Assembly (NCBI GenBank): GCA_012295275.1 | Contig: CM022667.1 | Coordinates: forward strand, 6,365,685-6,429,684 | Direction of reading: 5' to 3' | Length of the DNA stretch: 64,000 nucleotides | Origin: Chrysomallon squamiferum | Taxonomy: Eukaryota > Mollusca > Gastropoda > Neomphalida > Peltospiridae | Part shown: positions 32,461 to 44,620 of the stretch, piece after piece | Layout of the letters: each line of letters begins with the position of its first letter | How positions within the stretch are numbered: position 1 is the first letter of the stretch | Program-made: the position numbers and the translations under genes | The notes under the pieces: generated by a model | Told to the model about the DNA's origin: nothing | What the model saw: the letters and a program-made list of their open reading frames with translations, nothing else | The model's database searches: none

Positions 32461-34051
32461 GTAAGTATCTAACATCATGTACCTTTTTAAAACTGTTACT
32501 TGTACATTATCCAAAAAAACTATTTATTTAAAGTACATTGTAAAGGTTTCTTTCAAGTAACTATGATTTAAAGCAATATGGTCTACATCTGTATATCTTT
32601 ACAACCTAGATTGTAAAACAAAAAGATCTAAATCTTTTTAAGTGATTGTAAAACAGAATGATCTACATCTTTATATCTATGTTTGTAAAAGAATATGGTC
32701 TACATCTTTATATCTTTATAACTATGTTTCTAAAAAAATATGGTCTACATCTTTTTATCTTTATAACTATGATTGTAAAACAATATAGTCTACATCTTTT
32801 TATCTGTATAACTGTGACTAAAACAATATGATCTACATCTTTATATCAAGCTTCAGGGCTGAAGCTCTAAATTAATGATGTTTCTGGTTGTTGTTTTCTT
32901 GTTGTATTTTTGTTTGTTTGCTTGGGGCGAGGTTATTGTTTTTTCCACTTGTGAATAACAGTTATTGAATTGATTTTAAATAATTAATAGACAGCGATAA
33001 CAGTCAAGTATAAAAGAACTCAATCACACTCAGAGTAAAAAGAAAATAAGAGTAAAACAGAAAGAGCTAACAGGAAACCTTATCATCAAATACTATATGT
33101 CCCATAGTTTATTTACTTATTCATTTATTTATTTATTTGCTTCATTGAACAGATGCATGTATTGTCACAGTATGCAGATTTAATACACAATATGAATAAA
33201 GGGCAATTATTTTGTCATGATAGTTTAATTCAAACTGTGAATGATGAATTACATTTAAAATAGAAAACTCTTTTACTTGTTACAGATCACCATTGACTAA
33301 TTAGACTAAATCTATTTTCCATAATTTTCCTTCAAGAAGAAATGTTTTCTAATTGCCCCTATTGGCAGTAATCAAAAATGGTTTATCCGAATTCTCTCAC
33401 ATTTGCTATAATTGTCAATTTTGTTTATTATAGCTGGGAAAATTCAAATATTTCTTAATTTGAATCATTTGTGAAGTAATTACCTTATTGAAGAGTTAGT
33501 ACTGCTGGCTAAAAATCACTATATATATACATAAAGTAATTTCCCTATCTAAATTTCAGTTGTGTTCTTATTATTCATAATCAAAACATATATATATATT
33601 TATATATATATATATTTTTAAATTTCAGTTGTGTTCTTATTACTCATAATCAGAATATATATATATATATATATATATTATTATTGTTATCATTATTATT
33701 ATAATATTAGCATTCTTTTTCACTTTTTAATTTTTTTAATATTAATTGATAATAACAATGCTTTCGACTGGATTTATCTTACATAGCTTTCACAGATGTA
33801 CATAAGTACAAAAATACACAAACATTCACATATATATAGAAGATACTCATACTTAAATTTCATTTCAGCTTACAAATGTACATTATTTGGCTGATTAGTC
33901 GGAAGGGTAATTTGAAAAGAAACAAATTATGACAGATGAAAACTACACAAACACATAGTGATGCATGCATACATATACAGACAAATCTGAAATATTTGAA
34001 ATAAAGCAAAATCCAATAATTCCCTAATTTTCAGTATTTTGTTTGTTTCAG

Positions 34052-34110
34052 ACAGTTTAACACTGGAGTACAGGAATCACCTCTCTGTGACGTTCTTCAA
34101 CAAAGTCAAG
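34052..34110 (+). CDS. Candidate juxtamembrane exon, phase 1-0
   Basis: Acceptor 'gtttgtttcag', donor GTCAGT, 59 bp. Read from phase 1 it gives SLTLEYRNHLSVTFFNKVK with no stop and ends in phase 0. Phase 1 to 0 is just what is needed to link the transmembrane exon (52337, ends phase 1) to the LYYGQL exon (17400, starts phase 0), so it may be the missing cytoplasmic linker of this receptor family. That link is inference: no single copy shows the three in order. The copy at 2498 is frameshifted. Confidence 0.45.
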
Positions 34111-34856
34111 GTCAGTATATACATACCAAGTGTAACAGATTAAAGAATGTCTGAATTAAAGCAGACGTGCTGTACGCCTGTGACCTTTGTTTTCAAAATA
34201 ACAGACAAATTTTACACATGAAATACACTGCTTTTTGTTTTTGTTATATTACGTTTCTAACATTTTCTTTACTCTCAGCATGTATATAATATATATATAT
34301 TATTGTAATTTGTTAGAAAACATATCTTCTATTTTTGTACATTTTATCTGTTAACTCAGATACAACAAGAAGACACTCTATTACTCATTCTGTTACTTGT
34401 TTACAGTACAAACAATTACTCATCACTGGAAGCTAGAAAAGACTCGCCATAATCTGATCTGTACTCACTGTCTATGAAAACTCACAAGTCACAGGATTGA
34501 ACTCAGATGTGTTTGTCTGTGTCTTGTATTTCATATTTGCTTATTGAATGAACCTGAACTGATGTCTGACATTTGAGGATGTTTTCACACGGTCAAATTT
34601 AAGATTAGGCATAAAATATGAAGTCATCAGCTTGTTTTGTACCTATATATAAAAATAAATTAAGACTGCTGGTTCAATTTACTTTCCATTTACTTGCCAA
34701 GAAACCAGGGATTAACCAAAATTTCCAGACTCTGGTATATGGTATTTCCAAAAACATTCCAAGAAATAATTTGAAAATTCATAATAAAAGTTGATCTAGC
34801 ATATAACGGACCTTATTTTTTTCATGAAATCTTTCAGAATAGTACAAATAATGTTA

Positions 34857-35192
34857 CAGCATTACAACATGTAACAAGAAGCTGCACTCTTTGACTGACA
34901 CCAACTTGATGTTGTTTCCTGCTTCACGTGTAAAATCCTGTATCCAGACATCCAGCTTCTTTCCAGCTGTACTCCACTTACTTGGTGTTTGTCACTTCAC
35001 GTAGAATGTGTGAGTTGTTTAACAGTTTGATGTGAGATGCTGGATTACTGTCAACTTCACATCTCAGAGACACAGGAGTCAGTTCATTAACTGTTATCTT
35101 TGTAGACTTTGAGTTTAAAGTGAAAGATGTTATTGACGTCTGAGCTATAACAAATGTTAAATTCATTGAAAAATAGACGGTAGCAACATGGA
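34857..35192 (-). pseudogene. Ig-like exon, copy 2, with nonsense change (minus strand)
   Basis: The counterpart of 3339-3679. The first part (TSITSFTLNSKSTKITVNEL, PVSLRCEVDSNP) is open. Then a TAA replaces a sense codon just after NTK and a 2-bp deletion follows near the second cysteine region. The gene copy is therefore dead here while copy 1 is still open. Confidence 0.72.
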
Positions 35193-35857
35193 CTAAAAAA
35201 ATAAAAAAATAAATAAATAAACGATTGTATTGCTTATTGTTATTATTATTGTTTTCTCACTGTTACTGATGTAAATAAAGAGATAATGATTAGTGATTCA
35301 GAAATAAGACAGTTGTGACTGGGATTAGTCATTTATCTGTTATGTAATCACCAAGAAATAGTAAAGTAATTAAATTTCAATCTTGTACAGCACTTCATAC
35401 AACATCTAACTTGTAATATAATATTTAGAATGACAAATTCAATGAAATTTGACTGAATGCACAACTCATAGATTTTAACTGGACAGCTACTTGTCAATTT
35501 ACGAAAAAAGATAAATTGATTATAATTATGTTTGTTTTTTCTGTTTGTTTTTTTTAAATTTGTTGTAGCTCTTACTTAGTCCATTTTTTTTTTTTTTTAA
35601 ATTGTGACTTTTGTTCCAAGCACTATAGTAAAATTACTTCAATACATTATGAGACACATAAAATAATAAACACGAAAGACTGGCTTGATAATGAAAGGAA
35701 TTTAACTGTATCACACATACGCACACACAAACACATACAGAAAGGTAAACAGAAAAAATAGGCATGATTTTTGACTGTGTAGTTAACTGTATTTATACAA
35801 CTATATTCAGTATTATTAATGAATAAAATAAAATAATTATAACAAAACTAAACTCAC

Positions 35858-35920
35858 ACAGGACATCCAATGTAACTGTTGTGTACTTTGATTTGTTTTA
35901 GCTTGTGTAGACAACAGCCT
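35858..35920 (-). pseudogene. 3' remnant of an Ig exon, copy 2 (minus strand)
   Basis: The counterpart of 4376-4440; the sequence before donor GTGAGT is retained. The deletion that distinguishes copy 2 starts immediately next to it. Confidence 0.42.
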
Positions 35921-36254
35921 GTGATTCATGCATCAAAATGTTAAAAAGTTCTTAATGTTAATGTCCAAAACAAAAACAACAACAGCAACAGAAATATATC
36001 TATGTAATTTAAAAAGCGAAAAGAAAAATAATTACTAATAAAACGAAAGAAACATGATGATATGTAATTAATATTTTAAGTCTAGATTGCAATTCAAAGA
36101 CAAATATTGAGAGTGTAAACAATGGATAATTGCGTAAGATTTTTCAAAACACTTTTAAGAGTTGGATGAAAAAAAATTTCTGCACATTCCACACTGACAT
36201 ATATTCAGAAATGTGATACATTTTAACAAAATATGATAAACTGTTTTAACTCAC

Positions 36255-36584
36255 ATATTTTAGTTTTTCTACATGTAGATTGAATTCCACGATCTCCATC
36301 TTGACAAGTCCATATTACAAAGTATGTTTCTGTGTTAAAAGACTGGATAGTGAGAGTAATAGTCTGTGTTGTTGAGTCAATGTGAGCAGAGTAACCAGTG
36401 AAACCAGGAAACAGTCGACATCGAGTATTTTGTGTGCTACACTGAACAACATTTTGTGATGATCCAGAAGTAGGTCGAGAAAAGAGAATTCCACTTCTAA
36501 CAGCACCACTAACTTTACACACCAACAGTGTTCTGTGTCCTTGTTGTCCACCACCCATACAGTCAAGTGTTGTAGTAGCCTCAC
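36255..36584 (-). CDS. Intact Ig-like exon, copy 2 (minus strand)
   Basis: A 330-bp phase 1-1 exon with the same borders as 5462-5791 and an open frame. It begins EATTTLDCMGGGQQGHRTLL. Against copy 1 I count seven base differences, giving S/A, R/T, E/D, T/A, L/F, S/P and A/E, with none silent. Still-open exons in both copies suggest it remains in use, or was until very recently, in contrast to the neighbouring decayed Ig exons. Confidence 0.75.
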
Positions 36585-36870
36585 CTGTAATTATTATTAA
36601 ATATCAGGTATATATATTATTTTTAATATTACAGTTATTTTACATTCTGAGTACTTGTTGTACATACAGTCAAGTGTTGTAGTAGCCTCACCTGTAATTA
36701 TTAAATATCAGGTATATCTATTATTTTAATATTACAGTTATTTTACATACTGTGTACTTGTTGTACATACAGTCGTGTTGTAGTAGTCTCACCTATAATT
36801 ATTATTAAACAGTAATACCAGGTATATCTATTATTTTTTATATTAGTTTACATACTGTGTACTTGTTATC
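36555..36870 (-). repeat. Tandem partial copies of the Ig-exon 5' end, copy 2
   Basis: The same array as at 5762-6075: exon start at 36584, with further copies of acceptor plus first codons near 36690 and 36795. Confidence 0.75.
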
Positions 36871-37283
36871 TACTACTCATAGTTTCAAATCACATCATCC
36901 ACATAGAGTCATACCAAAGAAATAATAAAACACTGTGATCTATGGCTGTTGCTCTTGTTGTTTTTAATTTTATATATATTTAATATAAAAAAACAACAAA
37001 ACTACTACATCCTGGAGCTCAATCTGTTCATACTATATCGTGACAAGATAATCATAACAAATAATTAATTATTTGGGGTTTTTCAATGAATTCCATAAAT
37101 ATAATACAGAAAGGCAAGAATAACACTTTGAAAAATTGCTTCTAATAAAAAAGGTCAGTGGTGCAAATTCGGTACTGATGCCGAAAGTGGAATATTTTCA
37201 GATGACGACAAATTCAAGGAAGCTTGTTTGGTCTAATTGAAAGGTATGAAATACTCCAGTATGATGATTATGTTTTTACCTAG

Positions 37284-37400
37284 GTGTATGAATACTACGA
37301 GGGAAAACACTGAAGTTTTCAAGTCCCTTTGCATTCAGAACCAGAAACATACATGTTACAACAAACAAGGAGTTTGGAGCATAAGTGTGAGTGATTCTAA
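37284..37400 (+). CDS. Candidate internal exon, phase 2-2 (copy 2)
   Basis: The counterpart of 6493-6609, 117 bp, open, with one replacement (NTPREN to NTTREN). Splice borders are conserved. Function unknown. Confidence 0.43.
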
Positions 37401-38149
37401 GTAAGTGTATGCAACTGATGATAAAGGGTCAGAGTCCATCAAGACACCTGACTGTAGCCACTGACATTGTAACATGCATTGTATCGCACTGGAAAGTTGT
37501 ATTAATGTTATCATTTATTAGCAGTTATTTGTTTGGTTTAGATTTTAAATTGTTTTAATTTCTTTATATTAAATCATCCAAAAAAAATAAGAATAATTAT
37601 TAAAAGTAACTTTTTTAATGTTAATTATTTTGATGTCCAGCTTATCATCAAGTTTTAATTACTTCGTAAAAAGATATTTCATCTTTCCATTAGTTGTATT
37701 TACCAAAAATATTTGTCTGTTTGTTGTTGTTGCTGTTTTTTTGCTGCTGTTGCTGTTGTGTGTGTGTGAAATGATCATCACTAACGTATCGAAACTGGCA
37801 TCTAACACTGGAACATCCACAAGTTTTAAATCATAGAAACATAATTATCTGAGAGAAGAAATGAATGATTAGAAGATACACCAAAGATACAAGTTTATAT
37901 TCAAAGAAATAGTCTATATATATTTTGTTTTCTTCAAAGTTATTGTATTATTTCTATTTACTGCAAAACTGAACTGATATCAACGTACAAGAATAGAACA
38001 GAGTTAACAAAGCCAGTGTTCTCCCATATTTCTGTTCAGACAAAATAATCAGATTTTACAAATTTGTTGAATAAAAAATAATAAACAGTGCATTTATGAA
38101 TATGTATTCAACAGTACAAGTTCATGCAAGATCAGTTATGTAATTTTAG

Positions 38150-38321
38150 GGTGCTGTCTATAAAAAATGTAAATATTACTATCGTCACCAATGTGAAACA
38201 AGTGAATCATGAACCATCTTCTACCAGACAATTCCTTTCAAGTACTCTGCCAGTTCGTACCTCCATCCTCTTGCTTGTCATCCTCTACATTGTTGCCCTT
38301 CATAGGTTTTTTAAGTCTTGA
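38150..38321 (+). CDS. Candidate terminal TM exon (copy 2)
   Basis: The counterpart of 7386-7557, 172 bp, with the same frame and stop. The hydrophobic stretch SILLLVILYIVAL is kept and the tail reads HRFFKS. The conserved open frame across two copies is the main support for it being coding. Confidence 0.48.
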
Positions 38322-39764
38322 TTATTTACTGAAGTGTCCAGCCCAGGACCACTTCCATCTTCTAACATGTTCAGTCACTTTTCTGATTCCAGCTTGCATC
38401 ATTGTTTATTTTTCACTCAGTGCCTTCTATGATTTCCATTTTGGTATTTTTGTAGCAGTTTATGTAAGTTTGCACATGAGTAGGTAATTCTTGAGATCTT
38501 TGTTATTTCCTTAGCATTCTTGTTTTTTTATGTTTATGCAATATTAAACAGTAAAAAAAAAAAAAAAAAGCAATACAATGTCGTGCATGAAATATTTCTG
38601 GTAGCCATAAAAATTGCTGAAATTATTTGAAGGCAATAATCATAAAATCAGCAAGTTGAAGTTTCCGCTTGCTCTGCTAATCATGTGGGTTAACTTAGTT
38701 CTGCATTGCAAATTTAGATGGTATTCTTACTCCCCTTAAACTATGCTGTGACAAACTTTTACTTTTTTATATTAATTTTGATTTGGTGGAGGGACAAACA
38801 ATGTTTCATGAGCATTAATTTCTGTCCTTTTAGCAACTTGCTTATTAACTTCAATTCAAATATAACTCTGGATCTAGGTTTAATGTAAATGCATAAGTAA
38901 CTGTACAACAGTCAGGGGAGAAATGAAGCCATATATCCTTGTGAGCAAAGGTTATATCAGTGATTGTGGATTTAAGCATTCAATTGTAACAGCCATAATC
39001 AATTTAACATTCCCCCCCCCCATTATGAAAAATATAACTTTATCCAAAAACTTACTTAATTAAATACATATATATAATATAGCATTCATGCATATTGATA
39101 TTTACGTGCGGAATTTGTTCGGCATCTGTTGGGATTTATTGGTTCTGAAGGAAAACGCTAACAAAAGAATGATAAATAATTGAAATAACTGAAATAAATA
39201 ATATTCCTTTCTTAAATTTTCACAACAAAAGCTGTTTCACTTTTCAGTGTCCCTTCTGAAGAGGAAAACTACTTGTGAGAAAAACGGCTGTACTCTTTCT
39301 CAAATACATAATTATAATAAATAATAAAATATGTACTTAAAGTAGCAAACGATGTTAGATATTAACAGACATTTTGTTGTATCGTTTGACATTTTTACTG
39401 AAATATTATACAGTAATAATGAATTCAAAAATGAAAAAGCACTCACCGATGTAGAGTCGTTAGCCCGGAATCACGACACGGTGCAGGAAGTAAATTGTCA
39501 ATAAGCAGGCATCAGGACCATTCATAACAACTGAATTAGGTTTTGGTTTCTAAATAACAACAAACTTGACCGAGATTATTAAATTTGTCAAAACCGGTTT
39601 ACAAGACAGTAAAACAATAACGTGAAAATAAAGAAATGTTTTTGAAATAGTGTATGCCATATATTATAATAGTATCAGTTTCTGATAGAATATCGTTGTT
39701 GTTATTTTCTTATTTTTCTTTTCTTTTTTGATTGCCTTCTCAGTTTTCCCACTCAGAGCCACCT

Positions 39765-39823
39765 AAACCAGTTGGCTTGAAAGGGCTCGCCTAAATAGGA
39801 CTCGTTTGTATAAACCAACGAAA
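39765..39823 (+). promoter_or_regulatory. Conserved 5' flank / 5' UTR of gene C
   Basis: 'cacctaaaccagttggcttg' and 'ggctcgcctaaataggactc' correspond to the block before genes A and B, with a few more changes. Confidence 0.42.
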
Positions 39824-39887
39824 ATGGCGTCTGATTTGAGGTGTATGTTTCTGTGGATATTTCTTCTACATACTGATATTTGCTTAG
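39824..39887 (+). CDS. Gene C exon 1: signal peptide
   Basis: A 64-bp exon ending in phase 1 (donor GTTAGT). It encodes MASDLRC then MFLWIFLLHTDICLG, one residue different from gene A. The Ig exon follows at 40969. Confidence 0.88.
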
Positions 39888-40968
39888 GTTAGTTTTTATA
39901 CTGGGATGTTGTTCTTTCAGTGTTTGTGTAAATAATTAATTTCACTATTATTAGGTAATCTTGTAGTTTAGGTCACTCACCAGCAAACTGTGAGACAGGT
40001 TACCGTTATACATAATTATGATAAGGTAACGAATATTTTACGCGATTGTTGGTATTGCGAATATATTTCCGATAATAACATATACACACAATACAAATAT
40101 TTGTCTGACTTAAAAGTTAAAGTGTATACATAAGAATTATGATTCGAAGTCGCTTTTCTACTGCCAATGACACTGATAATGATATAAAGTTACACTTACC
40201 GGTAAACTTTCAGTTTAGATCTGCCACATCTTAAGAAATAATTTACTAAGTTACGTAAGTATATATATATTTTTTTCTTTTTTTTTTTAAACTGCTAGAA
40301 AGTAACTTAAAAAAAAAATAACAATAAAAAATAAAATAAAATAAGGAAAAGAGAATAGCTGAAGAATGAAAAAAATAATGCTATGCTGTATGTACCTTAG
40401 CCACTTTATCATAAAGTTTATATTACAGCACTGTATTTTATCTATGAACATAACATTATATTTGGTTGTTGAACATTTAACTGTGTTTTCATATTAGTTC
40501 TCATTATCCTGAAATGTTTTTTTTGAGTCAGTGCATACCACATCACACAAAATTTAAATAATTAAATAATTATGATCTTGATCTTTGAATTTGACAGCTT
40601 GTAACTGGTGATCTATAAACAGTATTGGTGGAGGTACATAAATAATGCTTAGACATTTTAATGTGTGTTCAGTTTCAAATTCCAGTATTTACCTGATCTT
40701 GTGATCTGTTATTTATTTGTTTCTGTACTTTTGTTTCTCTCTTGTTTATTTATAATGTTTTGATCAGTAAGTAATATCTAAGAAATATACTTTAGAAGGA
40801 CAAAAATTAAAATTAATAAATTTACAAAAACAATAAAAAACAAAAACCATCAAGAAAAACCAGAAAAAAAACTCTCCATAACAAAAGTTTAATGCATCAG
40901 AAATATAATTTTTTTATTTATTTACCTTTTTTAATTATTTATTTATTTATTTTGTTCATGTCTTGTAG

Positions 40969-41310
40969 GTTTTTCATTGAGATTGTCTGGCTCACCAAAT
41001 CCTCCTTCTTACATTCTGACCTGTACAGTGACAGATGCTGCTGGGCTTGATGATCTCGTACTGTTCAATAGGCAAACATCGGCACTTGCCATTATTTCAA
41101 TAGAACAATCTCCTACAAAAGGATGTAAGGAGTTCACCTATCCACAAGGTTATAATGCAAGTTGTGGAACTGGAACAGAAGAAACGACATCAGAAAGTAA
41201 AACGTACACTGTGAAGATAAATAATGTTGCAGACATAGATCTTACTGACTGGTGGTGCTCACTGGCAACAAATAAGACACAAAGCAACGAACACAGAGTA
41301 ACATTTGAAA
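40969..41310 (+). CDS. Gene C exon 2: Ig domain
   Basis: A 342-bp phase 1-1 exon homologous to 10055-10396. Reading: FSLRLSGSPNPPSYILTCTV, DDLVLFNRQTSALAIISIEQ, SPTKGCKEFTYPQGYNASC, then SESKTYTVKINNVADIDL and TDWWCSLATNKTQSNEHRV. The segment from GTGTEETTSESK to WWCSL is identical to gene A at protein level, while about 13 replacements sit within the preceding 26 residues. Cysteine positions are kept. It is the extracellular recognition domain of the only copy with a visible transmembrane exon. Confidence 0.88.
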
Positions 41311-41416
41311 GTAAGTTGATGTAAATACATTTTTATTATCTAAACATGTTACTGTCATTATCTAAGTAAGATAGGTAATCTACAAATCCAAGTATATGAA
41401 ATTAAGGTTTAAATAT

Positions 41417-43010
41417 TCATACTGAAATAGTTAAGCTGGGACCTAAGGTATCTTATCAGGTTTCATGCATTCACATGTGATAGCACTTGTCGCTTAATTG
41501 GCATCAATAAAGAGAAAGCCTTCACTGTGCTGAAGTCATCAGAATTATTCCAGTTAGACACCGAAATAGTATTCACATTAATTTACACCAAAGTCAAATG
41601 TACAATAGAATATGTTTGCCTTTATGTTTTCTTTAACTGCCATTCTTCATGTAGTACTTGTAACAGAGGTCTACATTAATTTAAACTTTTTCATTTGTTT
41701 CTCTTTAACCTGTGAAATATCTTACAAGAGAGTAATATTAAGTTTTTTTTCATCAACTAAGACTTGCTTCTAGTTTGTAATGGTGGCCATTTTGATTCTG
41801 TTTCTGATTATACAAATCATGTACAGCAATGGTTTTATTATATCACAACCACAAAACATAGGATTAGACACCGAAGTTGGATCCATATATAGATTTACAC
41901 CAAAATGAGTGTCACTATTAGAATCTGATGGTGCCATCTTGAAAATGGCTTCTAAGGTGATCAGTATATTCTATATTTTTGCTGATATAAGCTATGTCCA
42001 GCAGTTTATATATTGTTCTATCATTAAAGAAACCATTAATGGATGTAACATTTCACCAATGACAAGCTGCCAGAGTTGGTAGGAATCAAATATGCAGCTT
42101 AAGTAATATCATGTGTATCCACCTCTGACCTGAAAACATTTTACACACATTTGTCTTACGTTATTCATTGGTTGTCTCAACAAGTCTAGGGTGATATTCT
42201 TCTACTTTACAAATCTGGCCATAATTGAACTGGAAACTAAACCTGGCTTCAACTGTGAACAGTACTTGACCCCAATGAACACACCCAATGATGAGTGCAA
42301 TTATTGGTTATCAGACAACTGCATATTGTCTGTTAAGGCTGTAGAGAACTTGACAGAGACTGCAACATTGTCACATTATTGGCATGCAAGTTATGTGATT
42401 TCAAATAGTAAGTATGATGGTGTACCTGTCTTCTCTTTTCATAGTGCTTTGGGTTCTTCTTGAATGTTGACTATTTCAAAACGAATTCTTTGCCAGGAAA
42501 TGTTGCCAAAATCAATCAACTAATCTCTAAGTCACACCACGTCTCAGAGCAACATTTCTTTTCATAGCCATTCTGAAATGAAGCTAGAACCCTTCATTGA
42601 TGTTCAATAGTCAGTTGACATCACAGTGTGCTAATTAATTATGTTGATGGAAAAAACAATATTAAATGATGATGGTATTATTATGCCAATTTTGATAAAG
42701 ATATGTAGTAGTATGCTTTAATACCTGTTTGCAAAGCTTCTTTTCTTTTCTATAAGGAGTGGTCTTTTGCCTAACATGCATTTCAAATGAAGGGCTTTTG
42801 TCTTATTGTGTTATTTTCACTGGGTTTCTTCTCCATGATTTTTCACTGGGGAGCTTTTGTTCTTCCTTTCAAAATTACTGAGGGGCTTTTGTCTGTCTGT
42901 GCATTTTTGGACTGGGGGCGTATGGTTATGTCCTACATTTCTAAATCATCCAGGAAATGGTTGTCATTTAAAATGTTCACAGACACTGGTGATAGGCAAA
43001 ACCACTTAAC
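41417..43010 (+). other. Gene C intron segment absent from gene A
   Basis: It replaces the unrelated 10480-11180 segment of gene A. It contains two related pieces (about 41555 'ttagacaccgaaatagtatt' and 41863 'ttagacaccgaagttggatc') and a repeat of 'ggcttttgtctt..cactgg' at 42790-42920. It probably consists of inserted repetitive DNA plus the candidate exon at 42190. Confidence 0.5.
42190..42407 (+). CDS. Candidate Cys-rich exon, unrecognised
   Basis: An open frame of about 220 bp between 'caagtctag' and donor GTAAGT reads IIELETKPGFNCEQY, MNTPNDECNYWLSDNCILSV, then KAVENLTETATLSHYWHASY. Three or more cysteines, an N-linked sequon (NLT) and several tryptophans suggest an extracellular domain, less AT-rich than its surroundings. 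If spliced at this acceptor it would be phase 2, which does not fit the phase-1 exons of the family, so it may be an old exon from another gene or chance. No homology is recognised. Confidence 0.3.
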
Positions 43011-43922
43011 TTTTTGTTTCAGGATAATTTTATTAATACTAGATTTTGTTGCATAAACAGTTATTACATTTAGCTGATTTTTTTCTTTTTCTTCATATAT
43101 ATATATATATATTATATATATTTCAAAGCTGGAGGAAGAATAAAATTACCACCTTCATGTTTTTAATTAAAGTACTGAATAATATATTTTAGTTTTCAAA
43201 TAAACACAGGTTTCATGCAAAGGGGTAGTGTGGATGAAATAATCAGCTTTTATGCTAAACATTGCCTTTCTTTAAAGACATGCAAAGTTCTTATAGGTTT
43301 CATTCTCCATGATTCTCATTGGAATTCCTTAATGGCAGTAAATACAGATATTTTCCTTAAGAAATTCGGTTAATTGATACGTTATATGTCTACTATGGAG
43401 AACTATAGAGATAGCATCCTATGAACAGCTGGTCATATGGAAGTACATCACATGACCAACCCTATGACTAGCTGTTAAAATGCATTATGTTATTCAGTAC
43501 TACTGTTGTAATTAGAGGCTTACAATAAACAGTTCTTTTAAACTTATAGTGTTATACACAATTAAATTAATTGATATTGAGATAATAAATGACTACCTAA
43601 TTACATGTACAGTATAGAATACAATATATAATCCTCTGTAGTGGTCCAAGACTTCATACAGTAGGCTGCAAAGTTACTGGCAGCAAACATCATAATACAC
43701 TTATATTAAATAACTATTACAGTTATGGCTTGAGTCTCTGTAAAATATTGTGTTAAAGACGTTGGTCTGTCAGAGACCGATTATTGATGCATACTTGTAT
43801 ATGTTTGGTTTTATGTTCTTCACAAAACCTCATATCTCTAGAGGAAGAACCCACTACTTAATTTTTAGTTTAGTTTGAATCCTACAGCCAATAATATATG
43901 CACATATATATATATATATATA

Positions 43923-44620
43923 TGGGTCATTCCGTGTCAAATCACCCCCCCAAAAAAAAAAATTTACACCCTAGCATCAGAAACACCTAGTTTTCTCAAA
44001 TTTATGTGAACTTTATGCATACATGTAAACCTACAATGTCTTACTTGATGATCAAGAGAGATGGTGATTCCTACCATCCAGAATTGATCATTCAGGTTTT
44101 AGTTAATCAGATGTTAATGGCTGAAAAGGTGTTATTTTCATGTATGTGCATTTTTTAAATCTATATTGTGGCTAAATAAAAAATATTACACCTAGGAAAC
44201 TTTTATATGTTTTAGTTAACATGTGGGAGATTAAATTTCAATAAAGGCCATCTCAAGATCACGTGATCCACACGGTCACTTTCAAGGTCATAGCAAAGGT
44301 CAAAAGGTCAAGGTACTCCAGTATTTTCCAAACTAAACACAAATGGCAGATTTGGAATCCTTGTCATTTTGCCTTTCTAACAATACCAATTGTATGAAGA
44401 TTGGCCCAGTAGTTCCTGAGATATGAGGGTTCTAAGGTTGGTGGTCACACCCATTTTTGCCAAAAATCTCAAAATTAGGTGGGCCGTATCTCCCACACCA
44501 CTGATCTGATTGGGCTAATATTTCGTGCTGTGGGATCCCAATCAACAAGTATACCAAGTTTCATAAAAATCTGAGACGGTCAGGTTTAAACCATTGGGTG
44601 ATTTGACACGGAATGACCCA
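43923..44620. mobile_element. 698-bp inverted-repeat transposon (MITE-like)
   Basis: It starts TGGGTCATTCCGTGTCAAAT and ends with the reverse complement (ATTTGACACGGAATGACCCA), at least 23 bp of perfect terminal inverted repeat. It is flanked by TATA on both sides, consistent with a 4-bp target duplication inside a (TA)n tract. Internal sequence ('ttcctgagatatgagggttc', 'ggtggtcacacccatttttg') is shared with the larger element at 13995-16675. There is no coding capacity, so it is a non-autonomous relative. Confidence 0.88.

Larger units (their letters stand above)
31605..41412. repeat. Segmental duplication, copy 2 (partner 1-10480)
   Basis: Direct repeat of the first part of the window, carrying its own versions of all the IgSF exons listed there. 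Notable differences: loss of about 700 bp at 35915-35925, a 60-bp insertion at about 33230-33290, microsatellite length changes, and many replacements in the Ig exon at 40969. Confidence 0.93.
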
